A DNA stretch of 64,000 nt from Aromatoleum toluolicum (lineage in GTDB: Bacteria > Pseudomonadota > Gammaproteobacteria > Burkholderiales > Rhodocyclaceae). Every line of letters starts with the position of its first letter. The first letter of the stretch is position 1. The stretch spans positions 1 to 64,000 of the forward strand of contig NZ_WTVS01000025.1 in the NCBI RefSeq assembly GCF_012911005.2, read 5' to 3'. Below, piece by piece: positions 44,533 to 53,071 of this stretch. Both the position numbers and the translations under genes were made by a program. The notes under the pieces are model-generated. The model was not told the DNA's origin. It ran no database searches and saw nothing but the letters and a program-made list of their open reading frames with translations.

Positions 44533-46194
44533 ATGACGGCCATTCAGGACTCCGGGCAACTTGCCCACATCGTCTTCCAGAACGCGGCGGAAGGCATCGC
44601 GATCACCGATCCCCAGGGGCGCATCCTGGCGGTCAATGCCGCATTCACCGCGCTGACCGGGTACCCCGCCGGCGACGTCGTCGGCAAGACCCCGGCGCTC
44701 CTGCGCTCCGGGCGCCACGGGCGGGAGTTCTACGCGCGCATGTGGCTCGCCCTGCGCGACGAAGGACGCTGGCAGGGCGAGATCTGGAACCGCCGCAAAG
44801 GCGGCGAGATCTACCCGGAGTGGCTGTCGATCAGTACCGTGCGGAATGAGGCGGGCGAGGTCCTCCACTACGTCGGCGTATTCACCGACATCTCCCACAT
44901 CATGGCGGAGCAGGTAAAGCTGCGCGACCTTGCTTACCACGACCCGCTTACCCGCCTGCCGAACCGCATGCTGCTGCGCGACCGCTTCGAGCAGGCCGCG
45001 CGGCGCAGCCTGCGTGACGCGCATCAGCTGGCGGTACTGATGGTCGAGGTGGCACCGCAGGGCAAGGTGCCGCACGACCCGTTCCTCGTCGCCGCGTCGG
45101 AGCGGCTGGCGACGCACCTGCGTGAAACAGACACGTTCGCGCGCTACGGCGAGAACGAATTCCTGGTGTTGATCGAAGGCATCAACGGCCCGCGCGATGC
45201 GAGCGTGACCGCCGACCAGTTGCTCAAGGCGCTCGAGAAACCGCTGTCAGTGGACGGCCTCGACGTTTACGCCACCGCGAACATCGGCATCAGCCTGTAT
45301 CCGATGGACGGCTACACCTTGGACGACCTCGCAACCGCGGCCGATGCGGCGATGCTGCAGGCGCGCAGCCGCGACCGTCACGGCTTCCGCTTCTACTCCG
45401 CAGAAATGACGGCCTTCGCCACCGAACGCGCGGCGATCGAACGCCAGTTGCGCAGCGCCATCGCCGACGGCGCGCTGGAACTTCACTTCCAGCCGCAGTT
45501 CGACGTCTCGGGCAACGCGGTGGTGGGCGTCGAGGCGCTGGTACGGTGGACCGATCCGCAAATCGGCGTGGTCGACCCGGACCGCTTCGTGCCGATCGCC
45601 GAGGATAACGGCCTCATCCATCCGCTCGGCGAATGGGTGATGCGCAAGGCCTTCACGCAGTTCGTCTCGTGGCAGGCGGCAGGAATCGCCCCGCCGGCGC
45701 TGTCGCTGAACATTTCGGCACGCCAGCTCGAACGCATCGACTTCGTCGACAGCGTCGCAGCACTCGTCGCCGAGACGGGCATTTCGCCGCGCTCGCTGGA
45801 GTTCGAGTTCCGCGAGTCGGTGCTGTCGGACGTCGCCTATGTCGTCCCCGCCCTCGAGGCCCTCGACCGGATGGGAATCCGCTTGTCGATCGACGGTTTC
45901 GGCACGGGGTTCTCGCCGCTCGGCAACCTCAAGACACTGCCGATCTCGAAGCTCAACATCGACCGCAGCTTCGTGAGCGGCATCGGCAGCAACCAGGGCA
46001 ACGACACCATCGTGCGCACCGTGCTGGGCGTCGCGCGCACGCTGGGGCTGCGCGTGATCGCCGAAGGGGTGGAGACAGAGGACCAGGCCGTATTCCTGCG
46101 CAATGAGGGATGCGACGAGTTCCAGGGGCACCTCTACGGGCAGGCGGTGTGCGGGGAAGACTTCGTACGCCGTTTCGCGCGACCGCGAACCTGA
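44533..46194 (+). CDS. PAS-GGDEF-EAL protein with degenerate catalytic motifs
   Basis: A 553-residue soluble protein. A PAS domain (residues 10-120) ends in the PAC-like VLHYVGVFTDIS. A GGDEF domain (about 130-290) starts DPLTRLPNR, but its active loop reads RYGENEF instead of GGDEF and the usual metal-binding Asp region is altered, so diguanylate cyclase activity is unlikely. The EAL domain (about 300-550) keeps E334AL, NISARQL, the Glu of FRES, Lys473 and EGVET. The metal motif DDFGTG reads DGFGTG (Gly455). GAGG lies 8 nt before the chosen ATG. Probably a c-di-GMP phosphodiesterase of reduced activity or a sensor/effector. Confidence 0.9.
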   Translation: MTAIQDSGQLAHIVFQNAAEGIAITDPQGRILAVNAAFTALTGYPAGDVVGKTPALLRSGRHGREFYARMWLALRDEGRWQGEIWNRRKGGEIYPEWLSISTVRNEAGEVLHYVGVFTDISHIMAEQVKLRDLAYHDPLTRLPNRMLLRDRFEQAARRSLRDAHQLAVLMVEVAPQGKVPHDPFLVAASERLATHLRETDTFARYGENEFLVLIEGINGPRDASVTADQLLKALEKPLSVDGLDVYATANIGISLYPMDGYTLDDLATAADAAMLQARSRDRHGFRFYSAEMTAFATERAAIERQLRSAIADGALELHFQPQFDVSGNAVVGVEALVRWTDPQIGVVDPDRFVPIAEDNGLIHPLGEWVMRKAFTQFVSWQAAGIAPPALSLNISARQLERIDFVDSVAALVAETGISPRSLEFEFRESVLSDVAYVVPALEALDRMGIRLSIDGFGTGFSPLGNLKTLPISKLNIDRSFVSGIGSNQGNDTIVRTVLGVARTLGLRVIAEGVETEDQAVFLRNEGCDEFQGHLYGQAVCGEDFVRRFARPRT

Positions 46195-46379
46195 GGACTT
46201 TGGCGCCGCGTCCGTGCCGGAATCGCCCATTCCGGGCCGGAAGCGTTTGGTGCGGTTAGCGGATTTGGGTACATTTGCGCCCATCCGCTTCAGGACTCCC
46301 ACGGCCGGCAACGGCCGCCTATCCCGACAGGCGCCGGCGACGGCGTCATCGATCAACTACTCCAATAAAGAGGAAAATC

Positions 46380-48020
46380 GTGTCGAACAGTCCATATGAT
46401 CAAGGTTTGGGCAAGAACGCCGCGAACTACGTGCCGCTCTCGCCCCTGAGTTACCTCGCGCGCTCAGCCTATGTGTACCCGCAGCGGACGTCCGTGGTGC
46501 ACGGCGACCGCAGCTTCACCTGGGCACAGACCTACGAACGCTGCCGCCGCCTCGCCAGCGCGCTGGTGCAGAAGGGCGTCGGACGGGGCGATACGGTCGC
46601 CGTGATGCTGCCCAACGTGCCGTCCATGTACGAAGCGCATTTCGGCGTACCGATGACCGGCGCGGTCCTGAACACGCTGAACACGCGCCTCGATCCGGAA
46701 GCGATCGCGTTCATGCTCGCGCACGGCGAAGCCAAGGTGCTGATCACCGACCCCGAGTTCGCGGCCACGATCCGCCGCGCGCTGGAGTTGCTCGAGGGAC
46801 CCAAGCCGCTGGTCATCGACTCGCTGGATGCGGAGTACCCCAGCACCGACCGCTGCGGCGAGATCGAGTATGAGGACTTCATTGCCGGCGGCGACCCGGA
46901 ATACGCATGGAAGTTGCCGCAGGACGAGTGGGACGCGATCGCGCTGAACTACACGTCGGGCACGACCGGCAACCCCAAGGGCGTCGTCTACCACCACCGC
47001 GGCGCCTACCTGAACGCGGCCTCGAACATCATCAGCTGGGGCATGCCGCAGCATGCGGTCTATCTGTGGACCCTGCCGATGTTCCACTGCAACGGCTGGT
47101 GCTTCCCGTGGACGATGGCGGCCAATGCCGGCGTCAACGTGTGCCTGCGCAAGGTCGACGTCGCGCTGATCTGCGAGCTGATCCGCAAGCACAAGGTCAG
47201 CCACTTCTGCGGCGCGCCGATCGTGCATGGCATGCTGATCAACGCGCCCGAGGGCATGCGCGCGGGCATCGAGCACAAGGTGTCGGCGCTGATCGCCGGC
47301 GCCGCGCCCCCGGCCGCGATCATCGAAGGCATGGAGCGCATCGGTTTCGACATCACGCACGTTTACGGCCTGACCGAGACCTACGGCCCGGCGTCGGTGT
47401 GCGCGAAGCACCCCGAGTGGGACGACCTGCCGATCGCCAGCCGCGCCGAGCGCAACGGCCGCCAGGGTGTGTGCTACCACATGCAGGAAGCGATCACGGT
47501 ACTCAATCCGGAGACAATGGAACCGGTGCCGGCCGACGGCGAGACGATGGGCGAACTCATGTTCCGCGGCAACCTCGTCATGAAGGGCTACCTGAAGAAC
47601 GAGAAGGCAAGCGACGAAGCCTTCGCAGGCGGCTGGTTCCACACCGGCGACCTGGGCGTGATGCAGCCGGACGGCTACGTCAAGATCAAGGACCGCTCCA
47701 AGGACGTGATCATCTCGGGCGGCGAGAACATCTCGTCGCTGGAGGTCGAGGACGTGCTGTATCGCCACCCGGCGGTGATGACGGCGGCGGTGGTGGCGAA
47801 GCCCGATCCGAAGTGGGGCGAGGTGCCGGCGGCCTACATCGAGGTCAAGGAAGGCGTCGCGGTGACGGCCGAGGACATCATCGCGCACTGCCGCGAACAT
47901 CTCGCGCGCTACAAGGTGCCGAAGTTCGTCGAGTTCTGCGTGCTGCCCAAGACTTCGACCGGCAAGATCCAGAAGTTCGTGCTGCGCGAGCAGGCGAAGT
48001 CCGCCTCCGCGATCGAGTAA
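46380..48020 (+). CDS. Acyl-CoA synthetase (AMP-binding family)
   Basis: A 546-residue adenylate-forming enzyme activating a carboxylic acid to its CoA thioester. Motifs: P-loop YTSGTTGNPKGV, YGLTETYGP, GWFHTGDLG, KDRSKDVIISGGENIS and the C-terminal catalytic Lys in STGKIQKF. Closest in layout to medium-chain fatty-acid/AlkK-like and aromatic-acid ligases. The start is a GTG preceded by AGAGGA; about 35 upstream codons are open but Arg-rich. A terminator follows, and a branched-chain-type ABC importer starts 297 bp downstream, hinting at uptake and activation of the same acid. Confidence 0.9.
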   Translation: MSNSPYDQGLGKNAANYVPLSPLSYLARSAYVYPQRTSVVHGDRSFTWAQTYERCRRLASALVQKGVGRGDTVAVMLPNVPSMYEAHFGVPMTGAVLNTLNTRLDPEAIAFMLAHGEAKVLITDPEFAATIRRALELLEGPKPLVIDSLDAEYPSTDRCGEIEYEDFIAGGDPEYAWKLPQDEWDAIALNYTSGTTGNPKGVVYHHRGAYLNAASNIISWGMPQHAVYLWTLPMFHCNGWCFPWTMAANAGVNVCLRKVDVALICELIRKHKVSHFCGAPIVHGMLINAPEGMRAGIEHKVSALIAGAAPPAAIIEGMERIGFDITHVYGLTETYGPASVCAKHPEWDDLPIASRAERNGRQGVCYHMQEAITVLNPETMEPVPADGETMGELMFRGNLVMKGYLKNEKASDEAFAGGWFHTGDLGVMQPDGYVKIKDRSKDVIISGGENISSLEVEDVLYRHPAVMTAAVVAKPDPKWGEVPAAYIEVKEGVAVTAEDIIAHCREHLARYKVPKFVEFCVLPKTSTGKIQKFVLREQAKSASAIE

Positions 48021-48050
48021 CGCGCGACTGCCGGACCGCGTCCGGGAAGG

Positions 48051-48082
48051 CCGCCGTTGCGCAAGCGACGGCGGCTTTTTTG
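48051..48082 (+). terminator. Rho-independent terminator after the acyl-CoA synthetase gene
   Basis: Stem GCCGCCGTTGC / GCGACGGCGGC (one G-T pair), loop GCAA region, then TTTTTT. Confidence 0.85.
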
Positions 48083-48139
48083 TTCCTGCGACGCCGGCAG
48101 ATCGAGCAACCATGCGGGTTCACCCCTAGGCCGAATGCA

Positions 48140-48168
48140 TTGACGCACCGAATGCTCGGGTGTTAACT
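48140..48168 (+). promoter_or_regulatory. Possible promoter of the ABC importer operon
   Basis: TTGACG, a 17-bp spacer and TTAACT in an AT-rich stretch upstream of livG. A perfect TATAAT also occurs at 48215 but without a convincing -35 box. The remaining leader to the gene shows no clear structure. Confidence 0.35.
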
Positions 48169-48317
48169 TGTCCCGACCGTGATCAAAGATACATATCGAT
48201 GAAACACTGATTCTTATAATCAGCTGGTCGCCCGCGGCAGGTGAACCCCGGGCACGTGTTTCAACCGGCACCCCGCTGCCGGCGCAGTTCAGCTTCGACC
48301 CACAGAGAGAGGCAGGA

Positions 48318-49085
48318 TTGGCAGACGCGATGAGCACGGATTACATCCTTCAAACCACCGAGCTCACGAAGGAGTTCAAGGGGTTCGTCGCGGTCGACAA
48401 GGTCAACCTGCAGGTCCAGCGGGGCACCATCCATGCCCTGATCGGCCCCAACGGCGCGGGCAAGACGACCGTCTTCAACCTGCTGACGAAGTTCCTCACG
48501 CCCACGCGCGGCACGATCCGCTTCAACGGCATCGACATCACGCCCGAGAAGTCCGCGCAGATCGCGCGCCGCGGCATCGTGCGCTCGTTCCAGATCTCGG
48601 CGGTGTTTCCGCATCTGTCGGTGCTCGAGAACGTGCGCGTCGCGCTGCAGCGCAAGCTCGGCACGAGCTTCCACTTCTGGCGTTCCGCAAGGAGCCTCGA
48701 CCTGCTCAACGGGCGCGCGATGGAACTGCTCGAAGCCGTCGACCTGCAGTCCTTCGCCGACTCGGTGACGGTGGAGCTGCCCTACGGGCGCAAGCGCGCA
48801 CTGGAGATCGCGACGACGCTCGCGCTCGAACCCGAACTGATGCTGCTCGACGAGCCGACGCAGGGCATGGGCCACGAGGACGTCGGGCGCGTGGCCGACC
48901 TCATCAAGCGTGTCGCGGCGAACCGCACGGTGCTGATGGTCGAACACAACCTCGGCGTGGTCTCGCACATCTGCGACACGATCACCGTCCTGCAGCGCGG
49001 CGCCGTGCTCGCCGAAGGGCCTTATGAAGTCGTCTCGGCCGATCCGCGCGTGCTGGAGGCCTACATGGGTACCGCACATGGCTAA
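48318..49085 (+). CDS. livG: Branched-chain-amino-acid-type ABC importer, ATPase LivG
   Basis: A 255-residue ATPase of the HAAT family. Walker [10 protein letters not shown], Walker B LMLLDEPTQGM, switch His in VEHNL. The signature region LPYGRKRALEIA is the normal LivG variant of LSGGQ. A TTG start with GAGAGG at good spacing is taken; an ATG 12 bp further in is the alternative. First gene of livG-livF-binding protein-livH-livM. The solute may be a carboxylic or aromatic acid, given the acyl-CoA synthetase upstream. Confidence 0.9.
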   Translation: MADAMSTDYILQTTELTKEFKGFVAVDKVNLQVQRGTIHALIGPNGAGKTTVFNLLTKFLTPTRGTIRFNGIDITPEKSAQIARRGIVRSFQISAVFPHLSVLENVRVALQRKLGTSFHFWRSARSLDLLNGRAMELLEAVDLQSFADSVTVELPYGRKRALEIATTLALEPELMLLDEPTQGMGHEDVGRVADLIKRVAANRTVLMVEHNLGVVSHICDTITVLQRGAVLAEGPYEVVSADPRVLEAYMGTAHG

Positions 49086-49806
49086 GGCGAGCGCATTCAC
49101 GCCCGACTCGGAGATGCTGCGCGTGCACGACCTGCACGCATTCTATGGCGAATCGCACATCCTGCACGGCATCGACTTCCAGGTGAACCGCGGCGAGCTG
49201 GTGACGCTCTTGGGGCGCAACGGCGCTGGCCGCACGACCACGCTGAAGGCCATTCTGGGGCTGGTCGGCAAGCGCAGCGGCTCGATCATGATCAACGGTC
49301 GCCAGGTCATCGACCTGCCGACGCATCGCATCGCGCACCTGGGCATCGGCTACTGCCCCGAGGAGCGCGGCATCTACGCGAGCCTGACGACCGAGGAGAA
49401 CCTGCTGCTGCCGCCCGCGGTGAACAGTACCGGGATGTCGCTCGACGAGATCTATGAAATGTTCCCGAACCTCAAGGAGCGGCGCAACAGCCCGGGCAGC
49501 CGGCTGTCGGGCGGCGAACAGCAGATGCTGGCGATGGCGCGCATCCTGCGCACCGGCGCGCGCCTGCTGCTGCTCGACGAGATCACCGAGGGCCTCGCGC
49601 CCGTGATCGTGCAGGCCCTGGGCCGCGTCATCGCGCAGCTCAAGGAGAAGGGCCTGACCATCATCCTGGTCGAACAGAACTTCCGCTTTGCGGCGCCGCT
49701 CGCGGACCGCCACTACGTCATCGAACATGGTCGCATCGTCGAGATGGTGAGCAAGGACGAGCTCGAGTCGAAGATGCCCGTGCTGCAAAAACTGCTGGGC
49801 GTTTGA
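49078..49806 (+). CDS. livF: Branched-chain-amino-acid-type ABC importer, ATPase LivF
   Basis: A 242-residue ATPase. The signature LSGGEQQML, Walker B LLLDEITEGLAP and switch His region VEQNF are LivF-like. The Walker A reads GRNGAGRTTT, with Arg52 where the nucleotide-binding Lys is expected; the codon is CGC. It overlaps livG by 8 bp. LivG and LivF act as a heterodimer, so the pair may hydrolyse ATP asymmetrically. Confidence 0.9.
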   Translation: MAKASAFTPDSEMLRVHDLHAFYGESHILHGIDFQVNRGELVTLLGRNGAGRTTTLKAILGLVGKRSGSIMINGRQVIDLPTHRIAHLGIGYCPEERGIYASLTTEENLLLPPAVNSTGMSLDEIYEMFPNLKERRNSPGSRLSGGEQQMLAMARILRTGARLLLLDEITEGLAPVIVQALGRVIAQLKEKGLTIILVEQNFRFAAPLADRHYVIEHGRIVEMVSKDELESKMPVLQKLLGV

Positions 49807-49834
49807 GCCCCGGCAAACAAGGAGGAGAGAGAGG

Positions 49835-51052
49835 ATGAAGCGCAAGATTCTGGGTTCGGCGATCGCGGCGGCCGTCGCGATGGCACCCGCGTTGTCGCCC
49901 GCGGCGACGACCGTCAGCGACGGCATCGTGAAGCTGGGCGTGCTCACCGACATGTCGGGCACGTATTCCGACCTCTCGGGTCCGGGCGCGCTCGAAGCAA
50001 CGAAGATGGCGGTCGAGGACTTCGTCGCGAAGGAGAAGCCCGACTTCAAGATCGAGGTGATCTCCGCCGACCACCAGAACAAGGCCGATATCTCCGCTAA
50101 CAAGGCGCGCGAGTGGTTCGACACGCAGAAGGTCGACGCGATCGTGGACCTCGTGACGACCTCGACCGCGCTCGCGGTGATGAAGGTCGCCAATGAGAAG
50201 AGCCGCATTTCGCTGATTTCCGGCGCGGCCTCGACCCCGATCACCAACGAGCAGTGCAACGACACCACCGTGCACTGGACCTACGACACCTACGCGCTGC
50301 CGGTCGGCACCGCGAAGGCGGTTGTCAAGCAGGGCGGCAAGAACTGGTACTTCATCACCGCGGACTATGCCTTCGGGCACTCGCTCGAGAAGAACACCGC
50401 GGACGTGGTCACGAAGAGCGGCGGCAAGGTGCTCGGCAATGTGCGCCACCCCTTCCCGGGCAGCGACTTCTCGTCCTTCCTGCTGAGCGCGCAGGCCTCC
50501 GGCGCGCAGGTGATCGGCCTCGCGAACGCCGGCAACGACACGATGAACTCGATCAAGCAGGCGAAGGAGTTCGGCATTACGCCGAAACAGTCGCTCGCCG
50601 GACTGCTGATGTTCATCTCGGACGTGCATAGCCTGGGCCTCGAGGCGACGGCCGGCATGTACCTGACGACGGGCTTCTACTGGGACTACAACGACGAGAC
50701 GCGCGCCTGGTCAAAGCGCTTCTTCGAACGCATGAAGCGCATGCCGACAATGGTGCAGGCCGGCGACTACTCGGCGACCTACCACTACCTGAAGGCGATC
50801 AAGGCCGCCGGCACGGACGAAGCGAAGGCGGTAATGGCGAAAATGCGCGACACGCCGGTGAACGACTTCTTCGCAAAGAACGGCAAGGTGCGCATTGACG
50901 GGCGAATGGTGCATGACATGTACCTCGCGCAGGTGAAGAAACCGTCCGAGTCGAAGTATCCGTGGGACTACTACCACATCCGCCAGGTGATCCCCGGCGA
51001 CGAGGCCTATATCCCGCTGGCCGAGAGCAAGTGCCCGCTGGTCAAGAAGTAG
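49835..51052 (+). CDS. Periplasmic substrate-binding protein of the ABC importer
   Basis: A 405-residue type I periplasmic binding protein of the LivJ-like family. The signal peptide is residues 1-24 (cleavage near SPAA/TTVSDG). Fold landmarks are KLGVLTDMSGTYSDLSGPG, VISADHQNKADIS, ISGAASTPIT and WYFITADYAFGHSLEKN. GGAGGAGAG precedes the ATG. The aliphatic/aromatic acid-binding branch of this family looks similar, but the ligand cannot be read from sequence. Confidence 0.9.
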   Translation: MKRKILGSAIAAAVAMAPALSPAATTVSDGIVKLGVLTDMSGTYSDLSGPGALEATKMAVEDFVAKEKPDFKIEVISADHQNKADISANKAREWFDTQKVDAIVDLVTTSTALAVMKVANEKSRISLISGAASTPITNEQCNDTTVHWTYDTYALPVGTAKAVVKQGGKNWYFITADYAFGHSLEKNTADVVTKSGGKVLGNVRHPFPGSDFSSFLLSAQASGAQVIGLANAGNDTMNSIKQAKEFGITPKQSLAGLLMFISDVHSLGLEATAGMYLTTGFYWDYNDETRAWSKRFFERMKRMPTMVQAGDYSATYHYLKAIKAAGTDEAKAVMAKMRDTPVNDFFAKNGKVRIDGRMVHDMYLAQVKKPSESKYPWDYYHIRQVIPGDEAYIPLAESKCPLVKK

Positions 51053-51146
51053 CAGCAGGCACGCCAGACCGGCCATGACCGCGGGGTGGTGAGCAGCGCG
51101 AACGCGCACCGCCCCGCGGCCGGCACCGACATCCGAGCGCGAGACC

Positions 51147-52031
51147 ATGGACATCTTCGGCATTCCGATCCAGGCCCTGATGGGACAGCTGCTGATCGGG
51201 CTCATCAACGGCTCGTTCTACGCGATCCTCAGCCTCGGGCTGGCGATCATCTTCGGCCTGCTCAACATCATCAACTTCGCGCACGGCGCGCTGTACATGA
51301 TGGGCGCCTTCTGCGCGTGGATCGGCCTGACCTGGCTCGGGCTCAACTATTGGGTTGCGCTGATCGCTGTCCCCGTCGTCGTTGGCGCGTTCGGCATGCT
51401 GATCGAGCGCACGATGCTCAAGCACCTGTACCAGCTCGACCACCTGTACGGACTGCTGCTCACCTTCGGCCTCGCGCTGATCATCGAAGGGCTGTTCCGC
51501 TACCGCTTCGGCATCTCCGGCGAAAGCTACCCGGTCCCCGAACTGCTGTCGGGCGGCTTCAACCTCGGCTTCATGTTCCTGCCGAAATACCGCGCCTGGG
51601 TCGTCGCGGTGTCACTGGTCGTGTGCTTCGGCAGCTGGTTCATCATCGAGCGCACCAAGCTCGGCTCCTACCTGCGCGCGGGCACCGAGAACCCGCAACT
51701 GCTGCAGGCGTTCGGCATCAACGTGCCGCTGATGATCACGCTCACCTACGGCTTCGGCGTCGCGCTCGCGGCCTTGGCCGGCGTGCTCGCCGCGCCGGTG
51801 TTCCAGGTGAACCCGGTGATGGGCTCCAACCTCATCATCGTCGTGTTCGCGGTTGTGGTGATCGGCGGCATGGGCTCGATCATGGGCTCCATCGTCACCG
51901 GCCTCGGCCTCGGCCTGATCGAGGGCCTCACGCGCGTGTTCTACCCGGAGGCGTCGGCGGTCGTGATCTTCGTCATCATGGGCATCGTGCTGTTGCTGCG
52001 GCCGGCCGGACTCTTCGGGCGGGAGCGCTGA
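51147..52031 (+). CDS. livH: Branched-chain-type ABC importer permease LivH
   Basis: A 294-residue permease with about eight membrane helices. The family start QLLIGLINGSFYAILSLGLA, the GLLNIINFAHGALYMMGA stretch and VFAVVVIGGMGSIMGS near the C-terminus are typical LivH. Ninety-four bp separate it from the binding-protein gene. Confidence 0.92.
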   Translation: MDIFGIPIQALMGQLLIGLINGSFYAILSLGLAIIFGLLNIINFAHGALYMMGAFCAWIGLTWLGLNYWVALIAVPVVVGAFGMLIERTMLKHLYQLDHLYGLLLTFGLALIIEGLFRYRFGISGESYPVPELLSGGFNLGFMFLPKYRAWVVAVSLVVCFGSWFIIERTKLGSYLRAGTENPQLLQAFGINVPLMITLTYGFGVALAALAGVLAAPVFQVNPVMGSNLIIVVFAVVVIGGMGSIMGSIVTGLGLGLIEGLTRVFYPEASAVVIFVIMGIVLLLRPAGLFGRER

Positions 52032-52125
52032 GCGCCATGCCACGTCCCCCCATCGCCCTGCCCCCGGCGCCGAAAGGCGCCCCGACCCTGCCGCCGAACG
52101 GCGCCTCCGCACCGGGAATCGCACC

Positions 52126-53055
52126 ATGAATGGCAAACACATCGGCTGGATCGTCCTGCTCCTGCTCGGGCTGGTCGCACCCTTCCTTGTCTATCCCGTG
52201 CTGGTGATGAAGATCCTGTGCTTCGCGCTGTTCGCCTGCGCGTTCAACCTGCTGCTGGGCTACACCGGCCTGTTGTCCTTCGGCCACGCCGCCTTCCTCG
52301 GCTCCGCCGGCTATCTCTGCGGCTACACGGTGCAGGGGCTCGGCCTGTCGCCCGAACTGGGCCTTCTCGCCGGCACGGTCGGCGCCGCGGCGTTGGGTTT
52401 CATGTTCGGCAGCCTCGCGATCCGCCGCGCCGGCATCTATTTCGCGATGATCACGCTCGCGCTCGCCCAGCTCGTGTATTTCCTCGCGCTGCAGTTCCCC
52501 TTCACCGGCGGCGAGGACGGCATGCAGGGCATCCCGCGCGGCCACCTGTTCGGCCTCATCGACCTCTCCGACACGATGAACATGTATTTCTTCGTGCTCG
52601 CGGTGTTCCTGTTCGGCTTCTGGATCATCGAACGCGCAATCGACTCGCCCTTCGGCCAGGTGCTGAAGGCAATCCGCGAGAACGAGCCGCGCGCGATCTC
52701 GCTCGGCTACGATGTCGATCGCTACAAGCTGCTCGCCTTCGTGCTCTCGGCCGCGCTCGCGGGCCTCGCCGGCGCGACCAAGACGCTCGTGTTCCAGCTC
52801 GCGTCGCTGACCGACGTGCATTGGCACATGTCCGGCGAGGTCGTGCTGATGACACTGCTGGGCGGCGTGGGCACAGTGTTCGGCCCCATCGTCGGCGCGA
52901 CCATCGTCGTCAGCCTGCAGAACTACGGCGCGGAACTGGGGCAGTGGGTCACCGTGCTGACCGGCGTGATCTTCGTCGTCTGCGTGCTCGCCTTCCGCCG
53001 CGGCGTCGTCGGCGAAGTCGCGCTGCTGATCAAACGCTCGGGCATCCGGCCCTGA
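52126..53055 (+). CDS. livM: Branched-chain-type ABC importer permease LivM
   Basis: A 309-residue permease with about eight to nine membrane helices, including the LivM motifs NLLLGYTGLLSFGHAAFLG and RYKLLAFVLSAALAGLAGA, and the ATPase-contact region KAIRENEPRAISLGYD. The last gene of the importer operon; it ends 16 bp before a convergent gene. Confidence 0.92.
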   Translation: MNGKHIGWIVLLLLGLVAPFLVYPVLVMKILCFALFACAFNLLLGYTGLLSFGHAAFLGSAGYLCGYTVQGLGLSPELGLLAGTVGAAALGFMFGSLAIRRAGIYFAMITLALAQLVYFLALQFPFTGGEDGMQGIPRGHLFGLIDLSDTMNMYFFVLAVFLFGFWIIERAIDSPFGQVLKAIRENEPRAISLGYDVDRYKLLAFVLSAALAGLAGATKTLVFQLASLTDVHWHMSGEVVLMTLLGGVGTVFGPIVGATIVVSLQNYGAELGQWVTVLTGVIFVVCVLAFRRGVVGEVALLIKRSGIRP

Positions 53056-53071
53056 CACAGGCGCCGGACGC

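Noticed and set aside
48191-48220. TATAAT at 48215 as the livG promoter
   Set aside because: No acceptable -35 box lies 16-18 bp upstream, so a match of the -10 alone was not called.
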